Source: Melghirimyces profundicolus
Lineage (GTDB): Bacteria; Bacillota; Bacilli; Thermoactinomycetales; DSM-45169
NCBI RefSeq assembly: GCF_003054245.1
Contig: NZ_QBKR01000012.1
Coordinates: 53,405-117,404 of the forward strand
Direction: 5' to 3'
DNA length: 64,000 nucleotides
The translations under genes were made by a program, and so were the position numbers. Below are positions 10,182-19,248 of the stretch, piece by piece. Numbering within the stretch: the stretch's first letter is position 1; every line of letters begins with the position of its first letter. The notes under the pieces were generated by a model. It was not told the origin of the DNA. It made no database searches and saw nothing but the letters and a program-made list of their open reading frames with translations.

Positions 10182-10794
10182 ATGGGTGATCAGCGCCGTC
10201 AAACCGGCCCAATATCCTGCAGACGCCCTGCCGGAGATCGCTCTGGCCGGGCGTTCCAATGTGGGGAAATCTTCACTGATCAACCGTCTGATCAACCGGA
10301 AAAACCTGGCGCGCACCAGTTCCAAACCGGGAAAGACCCAGACGATCAACTTTTACCGGATCAATGATATCCTTTATTTCGCGGATATGCCCGGTTACGG
10401 TTTCGCGAAAGTTCCCAAGTCGGTCAAGGCCGCATGGGGACGGATGATCGAAGGCTATCTCCTTCATCGCCGGGAGCTGTGCGGAGTGATTCAGGTGATC
10501 GATCTGAGACATCCGCCCACCCGCGATGACCAAAACATGTATGCCTGGCTCAAGCATTACGGAATTCCGGCGATTGTGGCCGCCACCAAAGCCGACAAGA
10601 TTTCCAAAGGGCAATGGCCGAAACACCTGAAGAGAATCCGGGAAGGGATCGGTCTGGTTCCGGAAGATCCCTTGATCCTTTTTTCCGCTCAAACCGGACA
10701 GGGAAAAGAGGAGCTTTGGAAAGGAATCCGACGACTGACCGGCAACCAAGATCGTTTACAGAAGGGGGGAACCATAAACAAAACGGAAGAATAG
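10162..10794 (+). CDS. ysxC: Ribosome biogenesis GTP-binding protein YsxC/EngB
   Basis: Essential GTPase needed for 50S subunit assembly. The 210-residue protein starts [19 protein letters not shown], very close to B. subtilis YsxC. The G motifs are visible: G1 [10 protein letters not shown]3 DMPGYG, G4 TKAD and G5 SAQTGQG. The start lies inside the end of lon, so it is translationally coupled to it. Confidence 0.97.
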   Translation: MKVTKAEWVISAVKPAQYPADALPEIALAGRSNVGKSSLINRLINRKNLARTSSKPGKTQTINFYRINDILYFADMPGYGFAKVPKSVKAAWGRMIEGYLLHRRELCGVIQVIDLRHPPTRDDQNMYAWLKHYGIPAIVAATKADKISKGQWPKHLKRIREGIGLVPEDPLILFSAQTGQGKEELWKGIRRLTGNQDRLQKGGTINKTEE

Positions 10795-10852
10795 GTTACA
10801 CACAACGGAACCGACAAACCAAAGAGAGCAACGGGTGAAAGGTTGAGAGAGG

Positions 10853-11956
10853 ATGGAGAAGAAGATTCGTGTGGCCGTATTGTTCGGGGGCAAGTCGGGG
10901 GAACACGAAGTGTCCCTTTCCTCCGCGGCTTCTGTCATCCAGGCCATGGACCCCGAACAATACGATATTTTCCCTGTACTGATCAACCCGGAAGGGAAAT
11001 GGGAACCGGGTCTCCGGGCGTTGCCCGCCCTGGAAGGAAAAATAGAACCCCGGCTGCTGGAAGAGCTGGAGCGGGGTGTCCAGGCCAAGGAATCCCTTCC
11101 CGCAACCACCAGTCTGCCGGTGTTGAAATGGGAAGAGATCGACGTGGTATTTCCCGTTCTGCACGGCACCTACGGGGAAGACGGGACGGTGCAGGGATTA
11201 TTGGAAATGGCCGATATTCCCTATGTGGGAGCGGGCGTGCTGGCATCCAGTGTCGGCATGGACAAAGTGATGATGAAGAGAGTGTTCCTTCAGGAAGGAC
11301 TTCCCCAGGGGGATTTTCAGCCCATCTTACGTTCGGGGATCGAGAAGGATCTCGATTCGGTGGTATCGGAGATTGAGGAGGGGTTTGACTATCCTTGTTT
11401 CGTCAAGCCCGCCAACCTTGGATCCAGTGTAGGCATCTCCAAGGTGAAGAACCGGGACGGATTGAAGCAAGCTCTCCGGTTGGCGGCCCTCTATGACCGG
11501 AAGGTGATCGTCGAAGAATTCGTGGACGGTCGGGAAGTGGAAGTGGCCGTTCTCGGAAACGATGAACCGGAAGCGTCGGTTCCCGGGGAAATTGTCTCTT
11601 CCAACGACTTCTACGATTACCGTGCCAAATACATTGACGGCAAGTCTGAGATGCGGATTCCGGCGGAACTTCCGGAAAAGCAGCTGGAGGAAATCCGAGA
11701 GTTGGCGCTCCGGGCATACCGGGCCATTGACTGCAGCGGTCTTGCCCGCGTGGACTTTTTCGTCCGGAACTCCGATGGCAAAGTGTTGATCAACGAGATC
11801 AACACCATGCCGGGTTTCACTCCCTACAGTATGTATGCCAACCTGTGGAAGCACTCCGGCATCTCCTACCCCCAATTGGTGGGCCGTCTGATCGACCTGG
11901 CCCTGGAGCGGTACCGGGAGAAGAAGAAATCGAAAACCAGCTTTGACGTGGAGTGA
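10853..11956 (+). CDS. ddl: D-alanine--D-alanine ligase
   Basis: Joins two D-alanines with ATP to make the terminal dipeptide of the peptidoglycan stem. The 367-residue protein shows an N-terminal VLFGGKSGEHEVSLSSA, HGTYGEDGTVQGLLE, the ATP-grasp segment PCFVKPANLGSSVGISK and the metal-binding INEINTMPGFTPYS. The ATG at 10853 has AAAGG about 10 bases upstream. It follows ysxC by 58 bases without a terminator, so it may be read from the lon promoter, and it ends in a terminator. Spacing motifs look fully active. Confidence 0.96.
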   Translation: MEKKIRVAVLFGGKSGEHEVSLSSAASVIQAMDPEQYDIFPVLINPEGKWEPGLRALPALEGKIEPRLLEELERGVQAKESLPATTSLPVLKWEEIDVVFPVLHGTYGEDGTVQGLLEMADIPYVGAGVLASSVGMDKVMMKRVFLQEGLPQGDFQPILRSGIEKDLDSVVSEIEEGFDYPCFVKPANLGSSVGISKVKNRDGLKQALRLAALYDRKVIVEEFVDGREVEVAVLGNDEPEASVPGEIVSSNDFYDYRAKYIDGKSEMRIPAELPEKQLEEIRELALRAYRAIDCSGLARVDFFVRNSDGKVLINEINTMPGFTPYSMYANLWKHSGISYPQLVGRLIDLALERYREKKKSKTSFDVE

Positions 11957-11962
11957 CTTTTT

Positions 11963-11996
11963 GAAAAACCCCCGTGTTTTTCCGCGGGGGTTTTCC
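11963..11996 (+). terminator. Rho-independent terminator of ddl
   Basis: The stem AAAACCCCCG / CGCGGGGGTTTT has a T-rich loop and tail and lies 7 bases after the ddl stop. Confidence 0.85.
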
Positions 11997-12053
11997 CATT
12001 GGCAGGAGTTTCTAACAAGCAGGCGGAAACAGAACACAGGGGGAGTTGTGTGA

Positions 12054-12265
12054 ATGAAAGGAAAAGCAGCTTTGGTGACGGGGGGCGGGCAGGGGATCGG
12101 CCGCGGGACCGCCATTCGCTTGGCCCGTGAGGGCAAGCCGGTTGTCGCGGTGGACCCAAACAGAGGAACACTTGAAGAGACCCTCCGTATGATCCGTGAG
12201 GTTGGAGGCGAGGGGGCTTTTTTTGAGGAGGATGTCACCCGTATGGAAAAGGTTCGTTCCATGAA
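12054..12265 (+). pseudogene. N-terminal remnant of a short-chain dehydrogenase (SDR)
   Basis: An ATG with GGGGGAG upstream opens MKGKAALVTGGGQGIGRG, the classical SDR nucleotide-binding start, then LAREGKPVVAVDPN and DVTRMEKVRSM. Similarity covers only about 70 residues, the first quarter of an SDR. The frame then runs into sequence that is antisense to map and carries none of the later motifs (NNAG, YxxxK). It is most likely a gene cut by a rearrangement that joined it to the convergent map gene. Where similarity ends is judged by eye. Confidence 0.75.
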
Positions 12266-12287
12266 AGGACCCTTCGAAAGATCCCTG

Positions 12288-13034
12288 TTACTGTTTCGTC
12301 AGGACCAGCGGACCGTTTCTCAGGATGGCGACGGTGTGTTCATACTGGGCCGAGAGGCAGCCGTCCGCAGTACGGGCGGTCCATCCGTCGCGATCCAGTT
12401 TGAACTCGGAGGATCCGGCAGTCAGTATGGGTTCGATGGTAATAACCATTCCTTCCCGGAGAATTTTTCCGCTCTCCACCGGGCCGGAATGAGGAACAGA
12501 GGGAGGTTCGTGGATCCGTTGACCGATCCCGTGCCCGATGAACTGCCGGACCACCGAATATCCCCCGTTTTCCGCGGTTGTTTGAATGGCGTGAGAAATG
12601 TGACCGATGCGATTGCCCGGTTTCGCTTGCCGGATCCCGGCCAGAAGCGAAAGAAGAGCGGTCCGCATCAGACGGCGGGTTGAGGGGGGGATGCGGCCCA
12701 CCCCGTAGCTCCAAGCGGAGTCGGCCAACCATCCGTCCTTATTGACGACGAAATCCACGGTGAGGAGATCTCCTTCTTTGAGTGGATGTTTTCCAGGCAT
12801 TCCGTGGCAAATGACATCGTTGACGGAGGTGCAGGTGGCGTAGGGGTATCCCATGTATCCTTTCTGTTCCGCAGTCGCTCCGTGGCGGCTCAGATAATCC
12901 TCCACAAACCGGTCGATCTCCAAAGTGGTCACTCCGGGTCGGATCCCTTTTCCGATTTCTTGATGGCAGGCGGCCAGGATCTTCGCGGCTCGGTGCATGG
13001 CTTCGATCTGTTTCCGGTTTTTGATCAGGCTCAT
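12288..13034 (-). CDS. map: Type I methionine aminopeptidase
   Basis: Removes the initiator methionine from new proteins. The 248-residue protein has all five metal ligands of the family: D94, D105, H168 (IGHGIG), E201 (ITIEP) and E232 (QYEHT). The usual map lies in the ribosomal protein cluster in Firmicutes, so this is probably the second, YflG-like copy; that is inference. It faces the SDR remnant tail to tail. Confidence 0.93.
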   Translation of the reverse strand: MSLIKNRKQIEAMHRAAKILAACHQEIGKGIRPGVTTLEIDRFVEDYLSRHGATAEQKGYMGYPYATCTSVNDVICHGMPGKHPLKEGDLLTVDFVVNKDGWLADSAWSYGVGRIPPSTRRLMRTALLSLLAGIRQAKPGNRIGHISHAIQTTAENGGYSVVRQFIGHGIGQRIHEPPSVPHSGPVESGKILREGMVITIEPILTAGSSEFKLDRDGWTARTADGCLSAQYEHTVAILRNGPLVLTKQ

Positions 13035-13182
13035 CGATCTTCATTCCTGTATGAGGGTCTCCCCTCCATTTTATGGGTTTTTTGAGGAAACGGAACTGAA
13101 AAAGATGTGGATCCATCCGGGAATACCGCAACCCTTCCCGTTTTTTGACCGTTCATGATTTCAGACAACCCGTGGCGGCAGC

Positions 13183-13208
13183 AAAAAAACCGCCCGAAGG
13201 CGGTTTCT
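13183..13208 (-). terminator. Rho-independent terminator of the 13.2-14.6 kb membrane gene pair
   Basis: On the minus strand the stem AAACCGCC / GGCGGTTT closes a TTCG tetraloop and is followed by a run of seven Ts. It lies 17 bases after the stop of the downstream gene. Confidence 0.9.
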
Positions 13209-13224
13209 CTGTATGGGACGACGA

Positions 13225-13701
13225 TCACCTTCTGAAGGCCATCACCAGTCCCAGGATGATTAAGAGCCCGGGCCAGTAGGTGTTAAGGAACACCGCCGCC
13301 TGACCGAGACCGGGGATTTCGGACACCCCGGGCCAGGCAAAGACCCCCAGCAACAACAGAATCGCTCCGACCGTTCCCTGTCTTTGGTTTTTCCTGACCA
13401 GACCGCCGAAAATGAGAAAAGAGGCCCCGATGATGGCGGGAACCAGACTCCAGTGGGTGGGCCAGCCTTCCACCCGATTGATTCCCCAGGCATGAATACC
13501 GAGCCCCGTCATGATTCCTCCCCAAATCATCAGATGGGGATTCTTCGGCTTTGAAAACGAATAGACAATGATCAGGATTCCGGCCACGATCAGGAGGAAT
13601 TCCCAGGAAGCCACCTGAGCCGCAACCGGATATCCCAGCTCCCTGAGGAGCAACAGGACGCCGACCAGTGCAATCAGGATTCCGAAGGTTTTTGAGCGCA
13701 T
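13225..13701 (-). CDS. Small multi-pass membrane protein (LiaI/LiaF-like TM region)
   Basis: The 158-residue protein consists almost wholly of about six hydrophobic segments (GILIALVGVLLLLREL, FLLIVAGILIIVYSF, SLVPAIIGASFLIFGGL, GAILLLLGVFAW, YWPGLLIILGLVMAF) with short basic loops. The pattern, with paired helices and a repeated WP-G-LLIxLG motif, resembles the N-terminal membrane part of LiaF/DUF5668-type proteins. No catalytic motif is visible. It overlaps the end of the upstream transporter gene by 28 bases and shares its terminator, so the two form an operon. The function is not known. Confidence 0.75.
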   Translation of the reverse strand: MRSKTFGILIALVGVLLLLRELGYPVAAQVASWEFLLIVAGILIIVYSFSKPKNPHLMIWGGIMTGLGIHAWGINRVEGWPTHWSLVPAIIGASFLIFGGLVRKNQRQGTVGAILLLLGVFAWPGVSEIPGLGQAAVFLNTYWPGLLIILGLVMAFRR

Positions 13702-14609
13702 GTGTTCCCCTCTCTTCGGTGATCAACGATTTTTCCGGGAAGTTCGGCCAGGACCATCCCGAGAAAGATCAAGACGCAACCCAACAGATTCCAACCGGTG
13801 AGGGTGACCCCCAGCCACCAGTAGTCCGTACATGCGGCAAAGACCGGTTCCATCGCGAAAATCAGAGCCACCCGGGTCGGGCTGGTGTAGCGTTGAAAAT
13901 AGGTCTGACCCAAATAGGCCAGAACCGTGGCCAGAAAAGACGTGACCAAAACGGCCCCCCACAGGCCGGGGTTCAGCCACGGTTGGGAGCGGAGGATTTC
14001 ATTCCAGGGCTCAAATACGATGGACAAGAGAAGGCTGGCGACTGCCACTCCCGTCACCTGAATGGTCACCAGAGGGAGGGCGTCGGCCCGCGGAGCGTAT
14101 TTGGCGGTGTAGGCCACCTGAAGTCCGAATCCTGCGGCACACAAGATCGCCAGGAGATCCCCGCGATTGATCTGGGAAAAGTCGGCCAGAGCCAAGAGGT
14201 ACAGGCCGATCACGGCGAGAACCACACCCGACCAAGCGTTGACTTTCGGCCGGATGCCCAGAAGGAAAAAACTGAGGACGGGGATCATGACGACCGACAG
14301 GCCGGTAAGAAAACCGGATTTGCCGGAAGTGGTGTATAACAGGCTGAACGTTTGCAATGCGTAGCCCATAAACAGCCACAGTCCGAGAAACGTTCCCGCC
14401 TTCAGATACCGGGATTCCAAGGCATCCCTGAGTTGACCCCGCCATCCCAGAACCAGCCACAGGGTGATGCACGCCAGACCGAAACGAATCGCGAGGAAGG
14501 CGAAGGGGGGGAGGGTGGCGATGGCCCCCTGTACCAAGACAAAGGTGGATCCCCACACAAAGGCAATGCAGAGGAGCGCCCCGTCCGCCCAGAACGGTTT
14601 TGGTTGCAT
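13674..14609 (-). CDS. EamA/DMT-superfamily transporter
   Basis: The 311-residue protein has ten predicted membrane helices in two EamA repeats, with the family features FVWGSTFVLVQGA at the N-terminus and TVLAYLGQTYFQRYTSPTRVALIFAMEPVFA in the second repeat. Such proteins export or import metabolites; the substrate cannot be read from sequence. The start is placed at the ATG at 14609 behind AAGGAGAGGGGG rather than at the upstream 14639 codon. It is the first gene of a two-gene minus-strand unit. Confidence 0.88.
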   Translation of the reverse strand: MQPKPFWADGALLCIAFVWGSTFVLVQGAIATLPPFAFLAIRFGLACITLWLVLGWRGQLRDALESRYLKAGTFLGLWLFMGYALQTFSLLYTTSGKSGFLTGLSVVMIPVLSFFLLGIRPKVNAWSGVVLAVIGLYLLALADFSQINRGDLLAILCAAGFGLQVAYTAKYAPRADALPLVTIQVTGVAVASLLLSIVFEPWNEILRSQPWLNPGLWGAVLVTSFLATVLAYLGQTYFQRYTSPTRVALIFAMEPVFAACTDYWWLGVTLTGWNLLGCVLIFLGMVLAELPGKIVDHRREGNTCAQKPSES

Positions 14610-14639
14610 CCGAAACCCCCTCTCCTTAAGTGAAATCAA

Positions 14640-15053
14640 TCGAACTTATACTATCACAATTTGCGGAAGGAAGGTTCAAAAATTCCTCCCGAAGGTGTTG
14701 ACGGACGACCTGCCGGCTGGGGGCGGGCGGAATTTTAAAAACTTTAATGCCGGAGCGAAGTCTTCGGGGAGAGAGGGGGGCCGTCTTCACAATCCTAGAA
14801 GCACCCGGTTTTCGTTGTGGGGAGAGGTCACTCATCATGGTAAAATTATGATAGGATAATATAAGAACATGACATGGTTTCATTCAAATCTTGGAACGAT
14901 CCCTCTATGGGGAAGCTGTTGGAAACCATTCGATTGGAAAGGAGTGGGTCGTGGCGTTCCTCAGGATGTGGCGGGCCAACCCCGGCAAGGCGGCTCCCCC
15001 TTTCTGATGCACTCTTTACATAGTTGACATTGGATTTTAAACAGTAAAAAAGA
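14640..15053 (+). other. Intergenic region between divergent transporter and kinase genes
   Basis: This 414-bp stretch separates divergently transcribed genes and should hold both promoters. TATACT-like and TATAAT-like hexamers (for instance near 14850-14865) and a TTGACA at 15024-15029 are visible, but none forms a convincing full promoter. No gene, terminator or repeat element was recognised. A very short ORF at 14951-15007 is noted under rejected items. Confidence 0.4.
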
Positions 15054-16913
15054 ATGGCGGTATGGATTGTGATGAAATGGCAGAATTGGTTGGAACGGAC
15101 AAGCCGATGGTCTGTCGTCTTTTTCGCTTGGTTTCTGGCTTTTTACACTCTTTTGGAGAAGCCGGAGGCAGGTTGGAGTCTTCTTCATCTGTTGACCTTG
15201 TCCGCTCTCCTGATGTTCACCGAATTTTTTTCCTTCCCCGGTCATGAAGGGAGAGTGACAGTTCATTTCCCTTTTCTCTTCACGCTGAGTTCCATGTTTT
15301 CCCCCGGATTGGCCGGGGTGGTTTACACGGTGATCGTCCTGACAGTGACCTGGATCAAGAAACACTCTCTGTACCGTGCAGCCTTTCGGACCGGTTATAC
15401 GATCATGGGGCTGTACGGGGGAGTCGTCTTCCTGACAACGGTGGGGGAACCTTGGATCAGCCAGGGGGGGATCTCCATGCCGTTTCTCGCATTGGCCGGT
15501 TGTGTTCTGGTCTACGAAGGAGTGAGCAAGGGGATTCGCGACGGGATCGAGTATCTCAGACCCCGCCCCCGACGGTCGAGGCTCTGGGTGGCCAACTGGC
15601 GGTTGGAAGCCGGTGCGGCGTTATTGTCTCTCGTGTATTGTCTCGCCTACTATGGGATGCTCCACGAAGGGCGTGAGACCGACCCCTTGGCGTTTCTCTT
15701 TTTCTATGCTCCCCTGGCGGCCTTTGCCGTCCTTTCCAATGTCATCGTCCGGCTGGCAAGAAAAGAACGCAAGCTGAAGCTGCTGTTTCTGTTGGCCACG
15801 GACATCAATAAAAACCTGGATCTGAGAAAAGTGATGGAAAAAACCATCCTTCCGTTGTCCAAGGTGATTCCCTACAGTCACGGGTATTTCTATCTGTTGC
15901 GGAATGGACGGTTGTATCCCGCTGTGACGGCGGGGGAAGCCGCCGATCACTTGCGGAGAGGCAAACTCCCCCTCAATCGGGGTATCAGCGGGTGGGTGGC
16001 TTCCCACGGCGTCCCCGTCATGATCCACAACGCCAAACTGGACCCCCGGTGTCATCAGGATCTGGAGGATATGGAAGAGGTCCGCTCGGTGTTGTCGGTT
16101 CCGTTGAAAATGGACGGGGAGGTTCTGGGTGTCATCACACTGTGGAAAACCGAGGAGCACGCATTTGAAGAGGTCGATCTCACCTTCCTTCAGGTACTGG
16201 CCAGCCAGACGGTGGTGGCCATCAAAAACGCCCGTTTGGTGGAAGAACGGGAACGACGGGGGGTGGCCGAGGAACGGAACCGCTTGGCCCGGGAGATCCA
16301 TGATGGAATCGCCCAGTCCTTTGCCGGGGTTCTGATGAAAGTGGACTCATCCCTCAAAGTATTCGATTCACAGCCGGAGAAGGTCCGCGAATGGCTGGAG
16401 GAAAGCCGGACCAAACTTCGGGATGGTCTGAAGGAAGTACGCCATTCCATTACGGCTCTCAGGCCGTCCCCGGCGGCGAAGATCGGTCTGATCCCCGCTT
16501 TGCAAAGGCGGGTCGAAGCCTTTGAAAACGAAACGGACGCGGAAGGCATTTTTGAACTGAAGGGGGAGAAGCGCCCTCTGACCACGGATATGGAAGAGAC
16601 GTTGTACATGGTCTGTCACGAAGCACTTTCCAATGCGGCCAAGCATGCACAGGCAAGCCTTGTGCGGGTGGTTCTCGATTACCGTACGGAGGAAGTGCGC
16701 TTGACGGTGGAGGACGACGGGGTGGGTTTTTCCCTGGCCAAAGCCGTTTACAAAGCCGAAGCCCAAAAACGTTACGGGATCGTGGGAATGAACGAACGTG
16801 CCCAGAAGTTGGGCGCCGCCCTGCAGTTTGACAGCGAGGAAGGAGAAGGGACCCGGGTGATCCTGACCATACCGATCGGAGATGAGGAGGAGGCGGCTGT
16901 CCATGCCCATTAA
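15054..16913 (+). CDS. Membrane sensor histidine kinase with GAF domain (NarL-pair type)
   Basis: The 619-residue kinase has about seven membrane segments in residues 15-235, a GAF domain around 260-400 (GISGWVASHGVPVMIHNAKL, SVLSVPLKMDGEVLGVI), a HisKA_3 dimerisation helix with EERNRLAREIHDG (phosphorylated H416) and an HATPase_c domain ending the protein (CHEALSNAAKHAQA, VEDDGVGF, GIVGMNERA). The H-box type pairs with NarL/LiaR-class regulators, and the downstream gene is one, overlapping by 11 bases. The start is uncertain: 15054 has no clear ribosome site, and 15072 is an alternative. The signal sensed is unknown. Confidence 0.9.
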   Translation: MAVWIVMKWQNWLERTSRWSVVFFAWFLAFYTLLEKPEAGWSLLHLLTLSALLMFTEFFSFPGHEGRVTVHFPFLFTLSSMFSPGLAGVVYTVIVLTVTWIKKHSLYRAAFRTGYTIMGLYGGVVFLTTVGEPWISQGGISMPFLALAGCVLVYEGVSKGIRDGIEYLRPRPRRSRLWVANWRLEAGAALLSLVYCLAYYGMLHEGRETDPLAFLFFYAPLAAFAVLSNVIVRLARKERKLKLLFLLATDINKNLDLRKVMEKTILPLSKVIPYSHGYFYLLRNGRLYPAVTAGEAADHLRRGKLPLNRGISGWVASHGVPVMIHNAKLDPRCHQDLEDMEEVRSVLSVPLKMDGEVLGVITLWKTEEHAFEEVDLTFLQVLASQTVVAIKNARLVEERERRGVAEERNRLAREIHDGIAQSFAGVLMKVDSSLKVFDSQPEKVREWLEESRTKLRDGLKEVRHSITALRPSPAAKIGLIPALQRRVEAFENETDAEGIFELKGEKRPLTTDMEETLYMVCHEALSNAAKHAQASLVRVVLDYRTEEVRLTVEDDGVGFSLAKAVYKAEAQKRYGIVGMNERAQKLGAALQFDSEEGEGTRVILTIPIGDEEEAAVHAH

Positions 16914-17553
16914 CGTGTTATTGGTGGACGACCATGCGGTGTTGAGGGACGGGTTGTCCAACATTATCAGTCTGGAAGAGGACATGGAAGTCGTCGGGCA
17001 GGCGAACAACGGAGCGGAAGCTCTCATCATGATAGAAGAACTGGAGCCCGATGTGGTCCTGATGGATATCAACATGCCGGGAATGAGCGGAGTGGAGGCG
17101 ATTCGCCGCGTCAGAATGAAAAATCAGAAGGTGGCGGTTTTGGTTCTGACGATGTTTGACCGGGACGAATACCTTTATGAGTCCATCCGGGCGGGGGCAA
17201 CGGGGTATCTGTTGAAGGATGCTCCTTCCTCCGATGTGATCGAAGCGATCCGTTCCGCTTACAGGGGGGAATCCACCCTCCATCCGGTCATGGCGAGAAA
17301 ACTGTTGGACAATATCAGCGGCGGCAAAAAAACGGACCGCGGAACCAGCGAGGATTCTCTGACACCGCGGGAACTGGATGTGCTCAATCTGATGGTGAAG
17401 GGCCTTTCCAACAAGGAGATCGCGGAACAGTTGTTTATCAGTGACAAGACGGTGAAAATCCATGTGAGCAACATCCTGAAGAAGCTCCGTGTGAAAAGCC
17501 GTTCCCAAGCCATCATCTATGCCATCCAACATGAATTGGTCCTGCTCGATTGA
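16903..17553 (+). CDS. NarL/LuxR-family response regulator
   Basis: The 216-residue protein has a receiver domain with phospho-acceptor D55 (VLMDINMPG), D9/D10 and the conserved Lys in YLLKDAP, followed by a LuxR-type HTH (LTPRELDVLNLMVKGLSNKEIAEQL, then SDKTVKIHVSNILKKL). The ATG at 16903 has GAGGAGG upstream; an upstream in-frame codon at 16882 lacks one. It overlaps the kinase gene, so the two make a coupled two-component system. The target genes are unknown; the convergent ABC operon next door is a candidate only by position. Confidence 0.95.
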   Translation: MPINVLLVDDHAVLRDGLSNIISLEEDMEVVGQANNGAEALIMIEELEPDVVLMDINMPGMSGVEAIRRVRMKNQKVAVLVLTMFDRDEYLYESIRAGATGYLLKDAPSSDVIEAIRSAYRGESTLHPVMARKLLDNISGGKKTDRGTSEDSLTPRELDVLNLMVKGLSNKEIAEQLFISDKTVKIHVSNILKKLRVKSRSQAIIYAIQHELVLLD

Positions 17554-17580
17554 CAGGTGTCCAGTCCGGACGACATCAAA

Positions 17581-17615
17581 AAACGGACGGGTTGCATTCC
17601 CGTCCGTTTATTTTT
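17581..17615. terminator. Bidirectional terminator between regulator and ABC permease
   Basis: The perfect 11-bp stem AAACGGACGGG / CCCGTCCGTTT has a T run on one side and an A run on the other, so it can stop both the response regulator transcript and the convergent ABC transcript. Confidence 0.85.
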
Positions 17616-17618
17616 CTT

Positions 17619-18455
17619 CTATTCCAGCTGGCGGTGGCGAAGAAGCCGCTTTTCCAGGTGGAACACCAGCTGGTACATGACGGTGGCCAGGATGGCCACG
17701 ATCAACAGGCTGAGGAGGACCAGCGTCAGGTTGAACACCTGGAATCCGTATATGATCAGGTGACCCAGTCCGTTTTTGGATACGAGGAACTCGCCGACGA
17801 TGACCCCCACCCAGGCCAGGCCCACATTCACCTTGAGAGCGGCGATCATATCCGGGATGCAAGCAGGAAAGATAATCCGGCAAAAGAGTTGCCGTCGGTT
17901 GGCTCCCAGAGCGCGGGCCAGCTTCAGATAGTTGGGATCGACGCTTTGAAAACTGCTGTGAATCACCAAGGTGGTGATGATGACCGTAATGGCCACTCCC
18001 ATTGCCAGAACCGAACCGAATCCGGCTCCGATGGTAACGATGAACAGTGGGCCCAGGGCGACTTTGGGCATGCTGTTGAGCACCACCAAATAAGGGTCCA
18101 GCACCCGGGACAGAAAAGGAAAGAGCCATATGAGAGTGGCGAGTCCGGTCCCGGCGGCAGTGCCCAGGACAAACCCGATCACGGTCTCCAGGACGGTGAT
18201 GCCGATATCCTGAAACAAACCGCCGTCGGCGGCCATCCGGAGAAACAAATCCCATATCCGGCCCGGGCTGCTGAAGAGAAAGGGATCGATCCAGCCCTTT
18301 TCCGCTCCGATCTCCCATACGGCCACGAACAGAGCGAGGATCCCCAACCGGGTAACGTTCACCCATCCGTCGGTCAGGCGAAGCCGCCGCAGATAACGGG
18401 CGTGGGCATCCGATTTCGCCCCCCGGGTGAGCCACGTCTCCAACCATTTTTTCAT
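17619..18455 (-). CDS. ABC transporter permease (SsuC/TauC/ThiX type)
   Basis: The 278-residue membrane protein has six helices and the permease coupling loop EAA-like motif (LARALGANRRQLFCRIIFPACIP). It belongs to the family importing nitrate, sulfonates, taurine or thiamine precursors. Its ATG overlaps the ATPase stop (TGATG), so it is translationally coupled. Order SBP-ATPase-permease forms a complete importer. The substrate cannot be fixed by sequence alone. Confidence 0.9.
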   Translation of the reverse strand: MKKWLETWLTRGAKSDAHARYLRRLRLTDGWVNVTRLGILALFVAVWEIGAEKGWIDPFLFSSPGRIWDLFLRMAADGGLFQDIGITVLETVIGFVLGTAAGTGLATLIWLFPFLSRVLDPYLVVLNSMPKVALGPLFIVTIGAGFGSVLAMGVAITVIITTLVIHSSFQSVDPNYLKLARALGANRRQLFCRIIFPACIPDMIAALKVNVGLAWVGVIVGEFLVSKNGLGHLIIYGFQVFNLTLVLLSLLIVAILATVMYQLVFHLEKRLLRHRQLE

Positions 18456-19222
18456 CAGCGGTCCATCTCCTTCCACAGTTCGTTGAACAGCGGGCGGAAG
18501 GAGGGCTTTCCCCGGGCTTTCAGAGGCGTGGCCGAGCGAAGTTCCTCCGGCACTTCCAACGTCCGGCGGATTCGGCCCGGGCGGTTTCCCATGATCAGGA
18601 TCCGGTCGGAGAGGGCCAAGGCTTCTTCCAGATCGTGCGTCACCAGGAGGGCGGTCACCTTGCTTTTTTTCAGCACGCCGGTCAGAAGTTCTTCGAGATA
18701 CAATTTGTTCTGGTAATCGACGGCGGAAAAGGGTTCATCCAACAGCAGGATGTCGGGCTGAACTGCCAGCGTCCGGACCAGCGCCACCCTCTGCCGCATT
18801 CCCCCGGAGAGCTGGGAGGGAAACTGTTTCAGGGTGTGGGCCAATCCCAGCTCTCCCAGAAGGAAACGGGCATGGCTTTCGGTTTTTTCCGTTTTCAGAC
18901 CCCGGAATTCCAGTCCGAGCGTAATGTTGTCTTTCACGGTCCGCCAATCCAGCAGGCAATCCTGTTGGAGCATGTAGCCGACCCGGTTGGAAGGGGCGAG
19001 CACGTCTTTGCCCATGATCCGGACCACGCCGGTGGTGGGGCGGATCAGACCCGCCGCAAGGGACAGCACCGTGCTCTTGCCGCAGCCGCTGGAACCGACC
19101 AAGCTGACAAATTCGCCGGAGTGGATGCGGAAGGAGATCGGTTCCAGCGCTTGCACTTCATCCTCTCTGCTTAAGTAAACCTTGGTGACGTTTTCCAGTT
19201 CGATGGCAAAAGAACCGTTCAT
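18455..19222 (-). CDS. ABC transporter ATP-binding protein (SsuB/ThiZ type)
   Basis: The 255-residue ATPase has Walker A GSSGCGKST, Q-loop MLQQDCLLDWRT, signature LSGGMRQRVALVRTLA, Walker B ILLLDEPFSAVD and the switch H in LLVTHDLEEA. The LLDWRTV and SAVD features fit the nitrate/sulfonate/HMP-precursor subfamily. The ATG at 19222 is preferred over the GTG at 19228 because GGAAGG is spaced properly for it. Confidence 0.92.
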   Translation of the reverse strand: MNGSFAIELENVTKVYLSREDEVQALEPISFRIHSGEFVSLVGSSGCGKSTVLSLAAGLIRPTTGVVRIMGKDVLAPSNRVGYMLQQDCLLDWRTVKDNITLGLEFRGLKTEKTESHARFLLGELGLAHTLKQFPSQLSGGMRQRVALVRTLAVQPDILLLDEPFSAVDYQNKLYLEELLTGVLKKSKVTALLVTHDLEEALALSDRILIMGNRPGRIRRTLEVPEELRSATPLKARGKPSFRPLFNELWKEMDR

Positions 19223-19248
19223 AATCACCCCGCCTTCCGGTCACGAAT

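Noticed and set aside
14951..15007. 18-codon GTG frame behind AAAGGAG upstream of the histidine kinase
   Set aside because: It is too short and without family resemblance; a chance ribosome-site match is likely.
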